Source of the DNA: Lysobacter sp. KIS68-7
GTDB taxonomy: Bacteria > Pseudomonadota > Gammaproteobacteria > Xanthomonadales > Xanthomonadaceae
Assembly: GCF_021284745.1 (NCBI RefSeq)
Contig: NZ_CP089925.1
Coordinates: 620,001 to 684,000, forward strand
Direction of reading: 5' to 3'
DNA: 64,000 bases
This document shows, in pieces, positions 33,445-41,311 of the stretch (positions are counted from its first letter, which is position 1; every line of letters starts with the position of its first letter). The position numbers and the translations under genes are program-made. The notes under the pieces were generated by a model that saw only the letters and a list, made by a program, of their open reading frames with translations, was not told the DNA's origin and did not search any database.

Positions 33445-34515
33445 TTACGAGCCCTCCGCCTTCGCCGGCGCGCCGGCGTCCGCGGTCTCCTCGTCCCGCC
33501 AGTAGTGCTCATGTTGTCCATCGAGCAAGCGCATGCGATGGCGCTCCACCTTCTTCAACTGTCCGGGCAATTGCGTCGTGCGCGTGGACTCGTACATCTC
33601 CACCACGCCCGTCGGGCGGTGGACGACGATCAGGCCTTCGTCGGCGATGTCGAGCGAAGTGACTGCGTCCTTGCCGGTGTTATCGAGCTTCTTCCCCGCG
33701 AGCTTCTCGCTGATCGCGAGCGCGGCGACCGCGGCCTTCTCGGGATCGATCTGCATATCCCACGCAACGAACAGATCCTCCGGATCGTCCGGCGACACCG
33801 ACATGGAGAACGTGAGCTTGGCCGGGAACGCGGGCCCGCCGAACGGGTTGGGCAGCGCCGTCTGCACCTCGTAGGACTGGTCGGGCTCGATCTCCAGCCC
33901 GTGGAAGCCGTCGTAATCCTGGATCTGGCGCGTGAGCAGCGCTTCGACGTAAGCGGGCGTCAGCATGCGATCGAGCGCAGCGTCCGTGTTCGCCTTGGCG
34001 GTGGCACGGGCTTTCTCGCGCGCCTTCGGGTCTTCGATCTGCGCCATCTGCGATTCGATGGCCACGAGCAGCGTCGGCGCCGTCACGGCGCGGATCTTCG
34101 CGATCAGCGTGTCCAGGTTGCGCACGCCGGCATAGGTGCCGTCCGTGGCGAGCTTCACTTCCAGCGGCACGCCGGAAAGCGCCGCGATGGTGGCGCGCTG
34201 TTGGATCGCCTGCGCCTGGAGGGCCGGCGGACCTTCGAGCACGTCGTAGGTACCGTTCTCGCTCGACCACACCTGCACGAATCCCGCGTCCGACGCCTCC
34301 GCAATGCGAACGTGCGTGGTGTCCGTCGCGCGCGTCCGCGACGTGGCGCCGTCCTTCACTTCGGTGGCCGTGTCCTCGGTCTGGTAGGACAGCGCGACGC
34401 CTTGCTTCCACGGCAGCACCCATTTCACCTTGGGCGCAGCCTGCGCAGGTTCATCGGCAAAGGCGGGCGTTGCGAGCACGCACAGCAGTGCGAGCGCGAG
34501 GGTGTGAAGACGCAT
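33445..34515 (-). CDS. Secreted protein, unknown function
   Basis: 356 residues with a signal peptide (RLHTLALALLCVLATPAFA). The mature part has beta-rich segments (ALSYQTEDTATEVKDGATSR) and a long helix (KAREKARATAKANTDAALDR). A C-terminal region with SLDIADEGLIVVHRPTGVVE looks like a small beta domain. I recognise no family. The start at 34515 is chosen because the open frame extends upstream without a signal. It is first in a minus-strand run ahead of the second transglycosylase, 36 bp away. Confidence 0.72.
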   Translation of the reverse strand: MRLHTLALALLCVLATPAFADEPAQAAPKVKWVLPWKQGVALSYQTEDTATEVKDGATSRTRATDTTHVRIAEASDAGFVQVWSSENGTYDVLEGPPALQAQAIQQRATIAALSGVPLEVKLATDGTYAGVRNLDTLIAKIRAVTAPTLLVAIESQMAQIEDPKAREKARATAKANTDAALDRMLTPAYVEALLTRQIQDYDGFHGLEIEPDQSYEVQTALPNPFGGPAFPAKLTFSMSVSPDDPEDLFVAWDMQIDPEKAAVAALAISEKLAGKKLDNTGKDAVTSLDIADEGLIVVHRPTGVVEMYESTRTTQLPGQLKKVERHRMRLLDGQHEHYWRDEETADAGAPAKAEGS

Positions 34516-34633
34516 TCGAAATTCCCCGGATAGCGCAGCGGCGACAGGCCGGTGCCCGCGTATTTTACCTTTCTTCAAGCCCCCTTCATGCGCGACGCGG
34601 CAAACAGGGATGCATCGACAAGGGAGATCGCAC

Positions 34634-35137
34634 GTGCCACGCATCGCCATCGCGCTCCTGCTGGCCCTGTTGTCCACGGCCTGTGCCACGCGCCCGGCCA
34701 GGGAAGCCACGCCGCCGCCCGAGCCCATTGCGCTGCCGCCGCCCACCGAGACCCGCGGCAAGTTCACGCTGGAGGCCGACAAGCTCGATACCTGGAACGC
34801 CGTCGGCCAGATCCTCGTGAACACGCCCGGCGTGAGCTACGAAGGCCGCTCGCAGATGATGGATCTGTACACGGTGCGTTACCGCGACGTGCCCTTCCTG
34901 ATCCTCACGCGCGCGTTGCTGCTCTCCGACACGATCAAGAAGACAACGACTTTGGTGACGGCAACGACGCTGCAAGGGGCGCCGATCGACAGCGACGCCG
35001 TGGTGGAGTTGCTGGCGAAGCTGCAGCGCGACCTGCCCGCGGAGATCGTCAGCGTGCAGGAGCGGCAGAAAGCGGAAGCGCGCGCGAAGAAGGCGCAGAA
35101 ATCCAAGGCACACAAGAAGAAGGCGAAGAAGACCTGA
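34634..35137 (+). CDS. Small lipoprotein with basic C-terminus
   Basis: 167 residues from GTG 34634, with an AGGGAG ribosome site seven bases upstream. Signal with lipobox LSTAC (IALLLALLSTACATRPAREA). A Pro-rich linker and a globular alpha-beta part follow (FTLEADKLDTWNAVGQILVN), and the tail is Lys/Ala-rich (KSKAHKKKAKKT), able to touch membrane phosphates or DNA. No family is recognised. It converges on the alpha/beta hydrolase gene with a 2-bp gap between stops. Confidence 0.68.
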   Translation: MPRIAIALLLALLSTACATRPAREATPPPEPIALPPPTETRGKFTLEADKLDTWNAVGQILVNTPGVSYEGRSQMMDLYTVRYRDVPFLILTRALLLSDTIKKTTTLVTATTLQGAPIDSDAVVELLAKLQRDLPAEIVSVQERQKAEARAKKAQKSKAHKKKAKKT

Positions 35138-35139
35138 GG

Positions 35140-36162
35140 TTACTGCGCCTTGTCGTCCACTTCATGCAGGAACTTCAACAACCCGGCGAAGTACGCCTCC
35201 TGGTCGTCGTAGTAGGCGCAGTGGCTTCCGTTCGGCAGGTAGAGGTATTCGCCGTGCGGCAGCTTCTTGCTCATCATCTCCATGAACTTCGGATCCATGG
35301 TGTCGTAACGCGCGCCGATGACCAGCGTGGGCACGGTGATCTGCTTCAGGTCTTCCGTGCGATCCCAGTCCACCAGGAGGCCGCTGGCGCCGAGTTCGCT
35401 CGGTCCCTGCATCGGCACGTACACCTTCTTGTTGAGGTGCTTGGCGAAGCCGCGCAGCACGGGCTCCGGCCATTCGGCCATCGAACGGCGCAGGACATGG
35501 TGTTCGTAATGCGGCTGCAGCAGTTCTTCGAAACGCGGGTTGTCGTAGTCCTTCGCCGCGTCGAGCTTCTTCAGTTCCGCGAGCGCCTCGGGGCCGAGCT
35601 CCGGCATCAGCACCTTGCTCGCGTATTCGTTGTACGCGGGGATGCTGGACATCATGTTCGAGATGATCAGGCCCTTCAGGTGATCCTGGTGCTTGAGCGC
35701 GTATTCGATGGCGAGCATGCCGCCCCACGAATGCCCGTAGAGGTAGAAGTTGTCCTTGTCCAGGCCGAGCGCCTTGCGCACCTGCTCCACTTCATCGACG
35801 AAGCGGTCGATCGTGAGCAGGCGCGGATCGTCGGGCTGGTCGCTGTAATACGAGCCGAGCTGGTCGTAGTAGTAGTACTCCACGCCGTCGGCAGGCAGGA
35901 AGGAATCGAACACCTCGAAGGGCTCGTGCGTCGCACCCGGGCCGCCATGCAGCAGCAACACCTTGATGCGCGGGTTGTTGCCCGTGCGCTTGGTCCACAC
36001 CTTGAAGTCGCCCGCCGGCGTGTGGATGGGGATCATGCGCACGCCGCCCTGCCACGCGTCGGGGTGCCCGGCGCGGTCGTGGTACTGCTGGAGGGTCGGC
36101 GTCTCGCCGGCGAACGCCGACGCGGAAAGCAGGAGCATCAACGCGAACAGGAAGCGGCGCAT
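35140..36162 (-). CDS. Secreted proline iminopeptidase-like alpha/beta hydrolase (S33)
   Basis: 340 residues with a signal peptide (FLFALMLLLSASAFAGE). Catalytic elements: oxyanion segment LLHGGPGATHEPF, nucleophilic Ser in YGHSWGGMLAIEYALK, acid Asp in VIGARYDTMDPKFM and His in NGSHCAYYDDQEAY. The HGGPG and GHSWGG motifs are those of proline iminopeptidases and related prolyl aminopeptidases. Export suggests scavenging of proline-starting peptides outside the cytoplasm. Confidence 0.9.
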   Translation of the reverse strand: MRRFLFALMLLLSASAFAGETPTLQQYHDRAGHPDAWQGGVRMIPIHTPAGDFKVWTKRTGNNPRIKVLLLHGGPGATHEPFEVFDSFLPADGVEYYYYDQLGSYYSDQPDDPRLLTIDRFVDEVEQVRKALGLDKDNFYLYGHSWGGMLAIEYALKHQDHLKGLIISNMMSSIPAYNEYASKVLMPELGPEALAELKKLDAAKDYDNPRFEELLQPHYEHHVLRRSMAEWPEPVLRGFAKHLNKKVYVPMQGPSELGASGLLVDWDRTEDLKQITVPTLVIGARYDTMDPKFMEMMSKKLPHGEYLYLPNGSHCAYYDDQEAYFAGLLKFLHEVDDKAQ

Positions 36163-36210
36163 GGCGGATCCTTCGGGCGTCGGCGGGGTGTGGGTCGGTT
36201 CGGGGGGATT

Positions 36211-36719
36211 CTAGTCAGCTCGCTGCGGTGCAGCAGGCAGGATGACCGAGTACGCGAGCGTCGTGATCTTCCACCCTGCTTTGGTCCGCACCATCAGCCA
36301 GCACTCCTTGCCCCAATTGGTCTTCTTGCCATTGGAGAGGAAGCTGTAGTCGAAGGTGACCGTGGCGACCTCGCCATCGGTGTCGATCGTGATGTTGTCG
36401 AAGGTCTCTTCGCTCGCGTCCTTGCTGTTGGCGATGCCGTCGATGAACTTGGTCGGATTGTTGTCCGGCGAGAACTTCGCCTTCATCGCCCCGGGTCGCT
36501 TGGCCGCACCTGCGCCAGGCTCTTGTCGTCCAGCACGCTTTGCCACGGCTGGTCCGGCTGCACGAACAGCGCGAGGAAGCGCTCGCGGTCCTTCTGGATG
36601 ATCGAGATGCGGAAGGATTCGACGACGGCGTGGATGTCCGGGTGGTCGTCTGCTGCGCGCGCGGGAGAGAAGCAGAGCGCGGCCGCGAGCGAAATGACAT
36701 GCAGGGGATGGCGCTTCAT
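36211..36719 (-). pseudogene. Secreted NTF2/SnoaL-like protein, frameshifted
   Basis: Read in two frames. From the ATG at 36719, MKRHPLHVISLAAALC with signal peptide ending RAADD runs through ALFVQPDQPWQSVLDDKSLA and stops at ..RPSDPGR. A second frame continues without pause as GAMKAKFSPDNNPTKFIDGI to the stop at 36211. Adding one base in the G4 run at 36489-36492 rejoins them, giving 169 codons (509 + 1 = 510 bases), a normal size for a signal peptide plus a SnoaL/NTF2-like domain. The second half has FDYSFLSNGKKTNWGKECWL, typical of that fold. Either a genuine frameshift mutation or an assembly error. The start overlaps the cold-shock/DUF1294 gene by 4 bp. Confidence 0.75.
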
Positions 36720-37297
36720 AGCGATTTGAGCAGCCAGTACAAGGCGGCGCAGTTGAACACGACCGTCGCCCAGAACGCCAACTGGAAGGAACGCTTGCTC
36801 GACTTGTGGCGAAACACATCCTGCGCGACCAACGCGCCGGGCCAGCCGCCGACCAGGCTCATCGCATGCAGCGTGTTCTCCGGCGTGCGCCATTCGCCGC
36901 GCAGCGCCGACACCTTGTCGCGCCAGTACATGGAATACGCCGCCAGGCTCGTGGCGGCATAGAGCACGGGCACGAACGCCGGGACCTTCGCGAACCACCA
37001 AGCCACGCCCAGCGCCAGCGCGAACACGAGCGCCACGGTCTTGCGCGGGAACACGCCGGAGGCTTTCGGCATCGCCCGCCTCGACGGCGCAATCGCGAAC
37101 CGCACCGCCACGGCATTGGCACGCCGCTGCGCATCCCGCTCGACCTTGTACGAGATCAGGTCGCCTTCGTTCGGCCTGCGCGGCAGCCGTCCGAACGCCT
37201 TGACGTGGACGAAGGCGCGATCGCCGCCGCCATTGGGCTCGACGAAGCCGTAGCCCTTCTGGTCGTTCCAGTTGGTAAGGCGTCCTACGTAGCGCAT
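36716..37297 (-). CDS. Cold-shock domain-DUF1294 membrane fusion protein
   Basis: 193 residues. Residues 1-70 form a cold-shock domain with RNP1-like KGYGFVEPN and AFVHVKAF, typically binding single-stranded nucleic acid. Residues 85-193 contain three hydrophobic helices (VALVFALALGVAWWF, PVLYAATSLAAYSMYWR, FWATVVFNCAALYWLL) with RDKVSALRGEWRTPE and HAMSLVGGWPGALVAQ, the DUF1294 signature. This CSD-DUF1294 fusion is a known bacterial architecture, with nucleic-acid binding tethered to the membrane; the function is not established. Confidence 0.92.
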   Translation of the reverse strand: MRYVGRLTNWNDQKGYGFVEPNGGGDRAFVHVKAFGRLPRRPNEGDLISYKVERDAQRRANAVAVRFAIAPSRRAMPKASGVFPRKTVALVFALALGVAWWFAKVPAFVPVLYAATSLAAYSMYWRDKVSALRGEWRTPENTLHAMSLVGGWPGALVAQDVFRHKSSKRSFQLAFWATVVFNCAALYWLLKSL

Positions 37298-37359
37298 GGG
37301 AATCCGTCGGCATCAGGCCGGGGTCGGATTCTAGTCGGGCGCCGCCGGGGCGCCATTCG

Positions 37360-37395
37360 AAAAAGTCGCGGGCTTTCAGAAGCCCCAGCCCGCGA
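37360..37395 (-). terminator. Rho-independent terminator of the subtilase gene
   Basis: A 9-bp stem (TCGCGGGCT at 37366-37374 / AGCCCGCGA at 37387-37395) followed on the minus strand by five T (37360-37364). It lies about 55 bp after the stop of the secreted protease at 37450. Confidence 0.75.
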
Positions 37396-37449
37396 TCAAC
37401 CAGACTGCCAAGCGCGGCGGAGGGGGTCACTTCCGCGGCGCTTGCCGGA

Positions 37450-39312
37450 TCACTGCCTCGCGACGATCGTCAGCCCGCTGTAGGACATGGTGCCGACCAA
37501 CTTGATGTAGTACGTCCCCGCCTGCGGGGCGGTGATGCGGATCGTTTCCGAATTGCCGGTGCGCACCGAGCGGAACTGGTACGCGGCGGCGCTCGGCGCG
37601 GCGTTGAGACTGGCGTACATCGAGGCGTCGCCGATGCCGCCGAAGGTCATGAACGTCACGGGCACGCCGGCTTGGGCGACGAACTTGTAGAGCACCTCGC
37701 CTCCGGTCGGGGCACCCTGTGCCGCGAGGTTGGTGTTGTTGAACAACTCGGTCGCGTCCAGGCAGGTCTGCGTCTGCGGATTGCACGGCGGCAGCAGGGC
37801 CTTGGCCAGGGCATTACTCGCGTCGAGGATGCCGACACCGATCGTCTGCGTGGCCGGGATCGACACCGGGAACGCGCGGGCACTGCGCTTGAGCAAGGCT
37901 TCCATCTCGGCCGGCGTCATGGGCGCACGGCCTGCATTGGCGAGCGCGCTCTGCACCAGCGCCACCGTAGCGCTGACGTGCGGCGCCGCCATCGACGTGC
38001 CCGCCATGTAGTAGTACGCGGGGCCCGTGATCGGATCGAGGTTGGGCGCTGTCGTGCTGCTGTTGCCCGCCTGCAGGATGTAGCCGTTGGGCAGGCCGTC
38101 CGCGGTGGGATCGCCACCCGGTGCTGCGATATCGACGTTGGCACCGTAGTTCGAATACGACGCCTTGCCGCCGTTGATGCGCGACGCGCCCACCGTGACG
38201 ACGTTCTGGCAGTTGGCCGGCGAATACAGCGAAGCATCGGCGGAGGAATTGCCCGCGGCCACCACCACCACGGTGCCGCGCGCGACGGCGCCGTTGATCG
38301 CGTCCTGCGTATAGGTTTCGCAGGGGCCGTAGCCGCCGAGGCTGAGGTTGATCACCTCTGCAGGCGTCGGATTGTTCGGCACGCCGGTAACGGTTCCGCC
38401 GGAAGCCCAGGTGATCGCATCGGCGATGTCGGAGGTGTAGCCACCACAGCGGCCGAGCACGCGCACTGGCAACACCTTGGCGTTGTGCGCAACACCGACG
38501 ACGCCGATGCCGTTGTTGCCCACTTCCGCGATGGTGCCCGCGGTATGGCTGCCGTGCCAGCTGCTGTCCTTCGGGCCGGTGTAGGGGCCGCAGTCGTCGG
38601 TTTCCGTGTAGTTGCCGTTCGCGTAGTCGCCGTAGTCGAGGGCGCCCGGCACGCGGTCGTTCGTGGCGCGGCGCGACACGAAGCTGTCGGTGATGAAGTC
38701 GTAACCCTGCAACAGGTTCGCGCTGAGGTCCGGATGCGGCACCACGCCGGTGTCGAGGTCGGCGACGATCACGCCATCGCCCTTCGACGTATCCCAAGCC
38801 ACGTCGGCGCGAATGCCGCCGTTGGCGTTGTACAGGTTCCATTGCTGCGTGATGTAGGGATCGTTGAAATCCCACCACGCGGTGGGCCGCATCATGCGGT
38901 CGACTTCGACGGCCTGCACGGTCGCGTCGGCCTTGAGCTGGGCGACGATCTTGTCCAGTTCCGCCTGGGTGAGCTGGCGCTCGAGCTTCATGAGGTCGCG
39001 GCCGCCCTTCAGCGCGCGCACTTTCGTGGCGCGCATCGGCGTGGTCGTCTTCGCGGCGGTGGACACGCGCAGGTTCGCGCGCGCGGCGGCGGCCTCGACG
39101 ATGGAGCGCTTGCGCGCATCGTCGGTGGGCGCGACCACGCTCGCGCGGTAGGTGACGATCAGGCGCGCCGAGCTGCGATTGGTGGCCGTGCCCGCGTTCT
39201 GCATCGGCATGACCTTGGGCTTGTTGACCACGCCCGCGGCGAATGCGGGCGTGAGCACGGCGATGGCCATCAGGCCGCCGGTCAGGGCCTGGGTGAGTTG
39301 CTTCTTCTGCAT
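37450..39312 (-). CDS. Secreted subtilisin-like serine protease (S8) with C-terminal PPC domain
   Basis: 620 residues: signal peptide ending TPAFA, propeptide (about 27-145), S8 domain with catalytic Asp187 (IVADLDTGV), His253 (SWHGSHTAG) and Ser440 (AGTSMAAPHV), and a C-terminal PPC/beta domain (about 525-620; YKFVAQAGVPVTFMTFGGIG) that is usually cleaved or used in secretion. This resembles extracellular proteases of Xanthomonas and Lysobacter. It lies 30 bp after the YadA-like adhesin stop, so the two are likely one transcript, and a terminator follows. Confidence 0.95.
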   Translation of the reverse strand: MQKKQLTQALTGGLMAIAVLTPAFAAGVVNKPKVMPMQNAGTATNRSSARLIVTYRASVVAPTDDARKRSIVEAAAARANLRVSTAAKTTTPMRATKVRALKGGRDLMKLERQLTQAELDKIVAQLKADATVQAVEVDRMMRPTAWWDFNDPYITQQWNLYNANGGIRADVAWDTSKGDGVIVADLDTGVVPHPDLSANLLQGYDFITDSFVSRRATNDRVPGALDYGDYANGNYTETDDCGPYTGPKDSSWHGSHTAGTIAEVGNNGIGVVGVAHNAKVLPVRVLGRCGGYTSDIADAITWASGGTVTGVPNNPTPAEVINLSLGGYGPCETYTQDAINGAVARGTVVVVAAGNSSADASLYSPANCQNVVTVGASRINGGKASYSNYGANVDIAAPGGDPTADGLPNGYILQAGNSSTTAPNLDPITGPAYYYMAGTSMAAPHVSATVALVQSALANAGRAPMTPAEMEALLKRSARAFPVSIPATQTIGVGILDASNALAKALLPPCNPQTQTCLDATELFNNTNLAAQGAPTGGEVLYKFVAQAGVPVTFMTFGGIGDASMYASLNAAPSAAAYQFRSVRTGNSETIRITAPQAGTYYIKLVGTMSYSGLTIVARQ

Positions 39313-39342
39313 GACTGCTGGATTCCCCGAAAATGTGTGTGG

Positions 39343-41157
39343 TTACCAACCGAAGCCGGCGCCGACGCCGACCGACGTGTCGTCGCCGCTCACCGCGCCA
39401 CCGAAGGTGACCGTGGCGCGATCGCTGATGGCGCGCTGGTAACCGATCGCCAATGCGGCCTGGCCGCGTTGCGCGCCGATGCCGACGCCTACGCGGTTCT
39501 GCGTGCGCACGCCTGCGGCACTGGTGGCCATCGTCAACATCGCCGCGCCCATCGCGCCCTGGCGGTCGATGCGCTTGTCCTGTTCGCCGAGGCGATGGTC
39601 GACATCGGTGCGGATCTGGTTGAGGTTGTCGTCCCACGCGGCGAAGCGCGCATCCGTGTAAGCGTTGGCAGAGTGCAGGGTCTGCGTCGACTTGGTGTCG
39701 GTGTAGGTGTGCGACGACGCCAGCGTGGCGGCATCGCCTGCATCGGCGACCGCCTTGGCTTCGGTGACCGCCGTATCGACCACGCCCGCGACCTGTTGGT
39801 CGGTGTAGGCGTTGGACTGGGAGACCGCGGTGCCGATGGCGTTGTTGGCAGTGGCCAACGCGGTGTCTGCAGTCGCCTGCGCCGTGCCTGCGGCGTTCAA
39901 CGCGGCATCCGCCGTGGCCTGTGCGTTGTCGGCCTTGGTCTCCACCGTCGTGAGCTGATCGAGGTTCACCGCATCGGTGCCCTGCGTGCCGGCGGCGACG
40001 TTTGTGATCTGGCGCGCGATGGCCGTGTGCGGTGCGCCCGTGACTTCGTCGCTCCAGTCCGCGGATGCGCCGACCGACACGGTGTTCGCGCGATCCGCGA
40101 CGGACCCGGCGCCGATCGCAACGCTGTTGGTCCCGGTGCTCGTGACTTGCGCGAAGTGACCGATCGCGACGCCGTAGTCCGACTGCGCCCAGGCATTCGC
40201 ACCAAACGCCACGCTGCCCATGTTGCGCGCCCACGCGTTGTAACCGACCGCCGCGCCTTCCCAGTTCGCTCCGGATTCGCTCCCGACCGCCGTGCCGTTG
40301 ACGACGATGTTGCCGAGGTCGGCGTGTTCGTCGTTCCAGTCGGTGACCGTCGAGTGATAGCCCACCGCGGTGTTGCCATCGCCATTGGCGAAGGAATACG
40401 AGCCCAGCGCGGTGGCCGCCACGCCGGTGGCATTGGCGGTGGAACCGAGCGCCGTGCCGAAGAAGTCGGTCGCGAGTGCAGCGTTGCCGAAAGCAGCGCT
40501 TTCCCAACCGTTGGCCGCGCTGAAGGAACCGATAGCCATCGCGAACGGCGAACCGGTGGAGGCGTTGCCGCCGATTGCCATGCTGAAGAAGCCCGCGGCG
40601 TGCGAGTTGCTGCCGATGGCGACGGCGCCGGAGCCTTCGGACCAGCTCATCGCGCCGAGCGCCACGCCGAACCCGTAGTCGGAGCGCGCGCCGGCGCCCA
40701 CCGATGTCGTGGCGGCGTCGTTGGCCTGTGTGTAGTAGGTCGTGCCGTCCCAATTGACGTAGGCCCCGCCGATCGCGGTCGCCCCGGCCGCACCCGCATA
40801 GCTTTGCGACCCCACGGCCAGCGCGTTCTCGCCGACGGCGGTCGCGTTGAAGCCGAAGGCGCTGGCCCAATTGGCGAAGGACAACGCACCGGCGCCGAAG
40901 GCCGAAGCGCCGTCGCCGATCGCGTTGGAGGACTCGCCGGCCGAGGTGGCTTCTTCGCCTTCCGCGTAGGCGCCGGCGTCGTCAGCCGGATCGGGCCGGC
41001 CGGTGGCCTCGAATTTGGACTGCGCCAGCGCCGGCAGCGCGGTCGCCGACAGGATGGTCGCCAGGGCCATGGCCAGCGCCCTCATCGGAAGGGGACCGGA
41101 TGGCACGGCGCGGATCGGCGCACTCCCCTGCGCCGGGTGGACAGACTTGTTCATCAA
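39343..41157 (-). CDS. YadA-like trimeric autotransporter adhesin
   Basis: 604 residues. A long signal region (1-46, ending LPALAQ) with a positive, extended N-terminus is typical of trimeric autotransporters. The passenger (about 60-350) has many head repeats of the type SxAIGxxSxA (TAIGGAYVNW, VAIGSNSHAA, MAIGGNAS, TAVGYHS, TAVGSESG, VAFGANAW) and a neck ending ADRANTVSVGAS. Next come a coiled-coil stalk with VDTAVTEAKAVADAGDAATL and a C-terminal YadA anchor of about 75 residues (NRVGVGIGAQRGQAALAIGY, ending GFGW). It forms an outer-membrane trimer for adhesion or autoaggregation. Confidence 0.94.
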   Translation of the reverse strand: MMNKSVHPAQGSAPIRAVPSGPLPMRALAMALATILSATALPALAQSKFEATGRPDPADDAGAYAEGEEATSAGESSNAIGDGASAFGAGALSFANWASAFGFNATAVGENALAVGSQSYAGAAGATAIGGAYVNWDGTTYYTQANDAATTSVGAGARSDYGFGVALGAMSWSEGSGAVAIGSNSHAAGFFSMAIGGNASTGSPFAMAIGSFSAANGWESAAFGNAALATDFFGTALGSTANATGVAATALGSYSFANGDGNTAVGYHSTVTDWNDEHADLGNIVVNGTAVGSESGANWEGAAVGYNAWARNMGSVAFGANAWAQSDYGVAIGHFAQVTSTGTNSVAIGAGSVADRANTVSVGASADWSDEVTGAPHTAIARQITNVAAGTQGTDAVNLDQLTTVETKADNAQATADAALNAAGTAQATADTALATANNAIGTAVSQSNAYTDQQVAGVVDTAVTEAKAVADAGDAATLASSHTYTDTKSTQTLHSANAYTDARFAAWDDNLNQIRTDVDHRLGEQDKRIDRQGAMGAAMLTMATSAAGVRTQNRVGVGIGAQRGQAALAIGYQRAISDRATVTFGGAVSGDDTSVGVGAGFGW

Positions 41158-41251
41158 CGTGGTTTCCCCAGGTGTGTTCGAGACGCGCGGGCAGGGCCGC
41201 GGCCCGCCGAACTCTGGGCAAGCCCCGCATTCAAGTCATCCACACTTCCTT

Positions 41252-41275
41252 CGCAAAATTTCGCGAAGTTTTGCG
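41252..41275. promoter_or_regulatory. 24-bp near-palindrome between adhesin and sensor-kinase genes
   Basis: Outer arms CGCAAAA / TTTTGCG, inner TTCGCGAA; 11 of 12 pairs are symmetric (one T-G at the eighth). It is AT-rich compared with its surroundings and lies between divergent starts (41157 minus, 41312 plus), 37 bp before the kinase ATG. Read differently, it is three decamer-spaced repeats of TTCGC/TTTGCG. A regulator binding here could control the adhesin-protease unit and the kinase together. Confidence 0.55.
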
Positions 41276-41311
41276 CCAGAATCGGCTTGGGGATTCGGGG
41301 GAAGTGAAAGC

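Noticed and set aside
36483-36500. Programmed -1 frameshift in the NTF2-like gene
   Set aside because: The CCCGGGG context is not an established slippery heptamer and no stimulatory structure is obvious. Simple indel is more economical.
37814-40870. A 1018-codon minus-strand frame through the same genes
   Set aside because: It is a shifted frame of the real adhesin and protease, full of Arg and Gly, and has no signal peptide or domain.
39343-41157. Repeated segments resembling a CRISPR or tandem-repeat array
   Set aside because: The repetition is protein-level (SxAIGxxSxA head repeats of a trimeric autotransporter) and the DNA repeats are imperfect.
37672-41307. A 1211-codon plus-strand frame across the subtilase and adhesin genes
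   Set aside because: It is antisense to two well-supported secreted proteins and shows only low-complexity Arg/Gly/Val composition from the reversed codon pattern.
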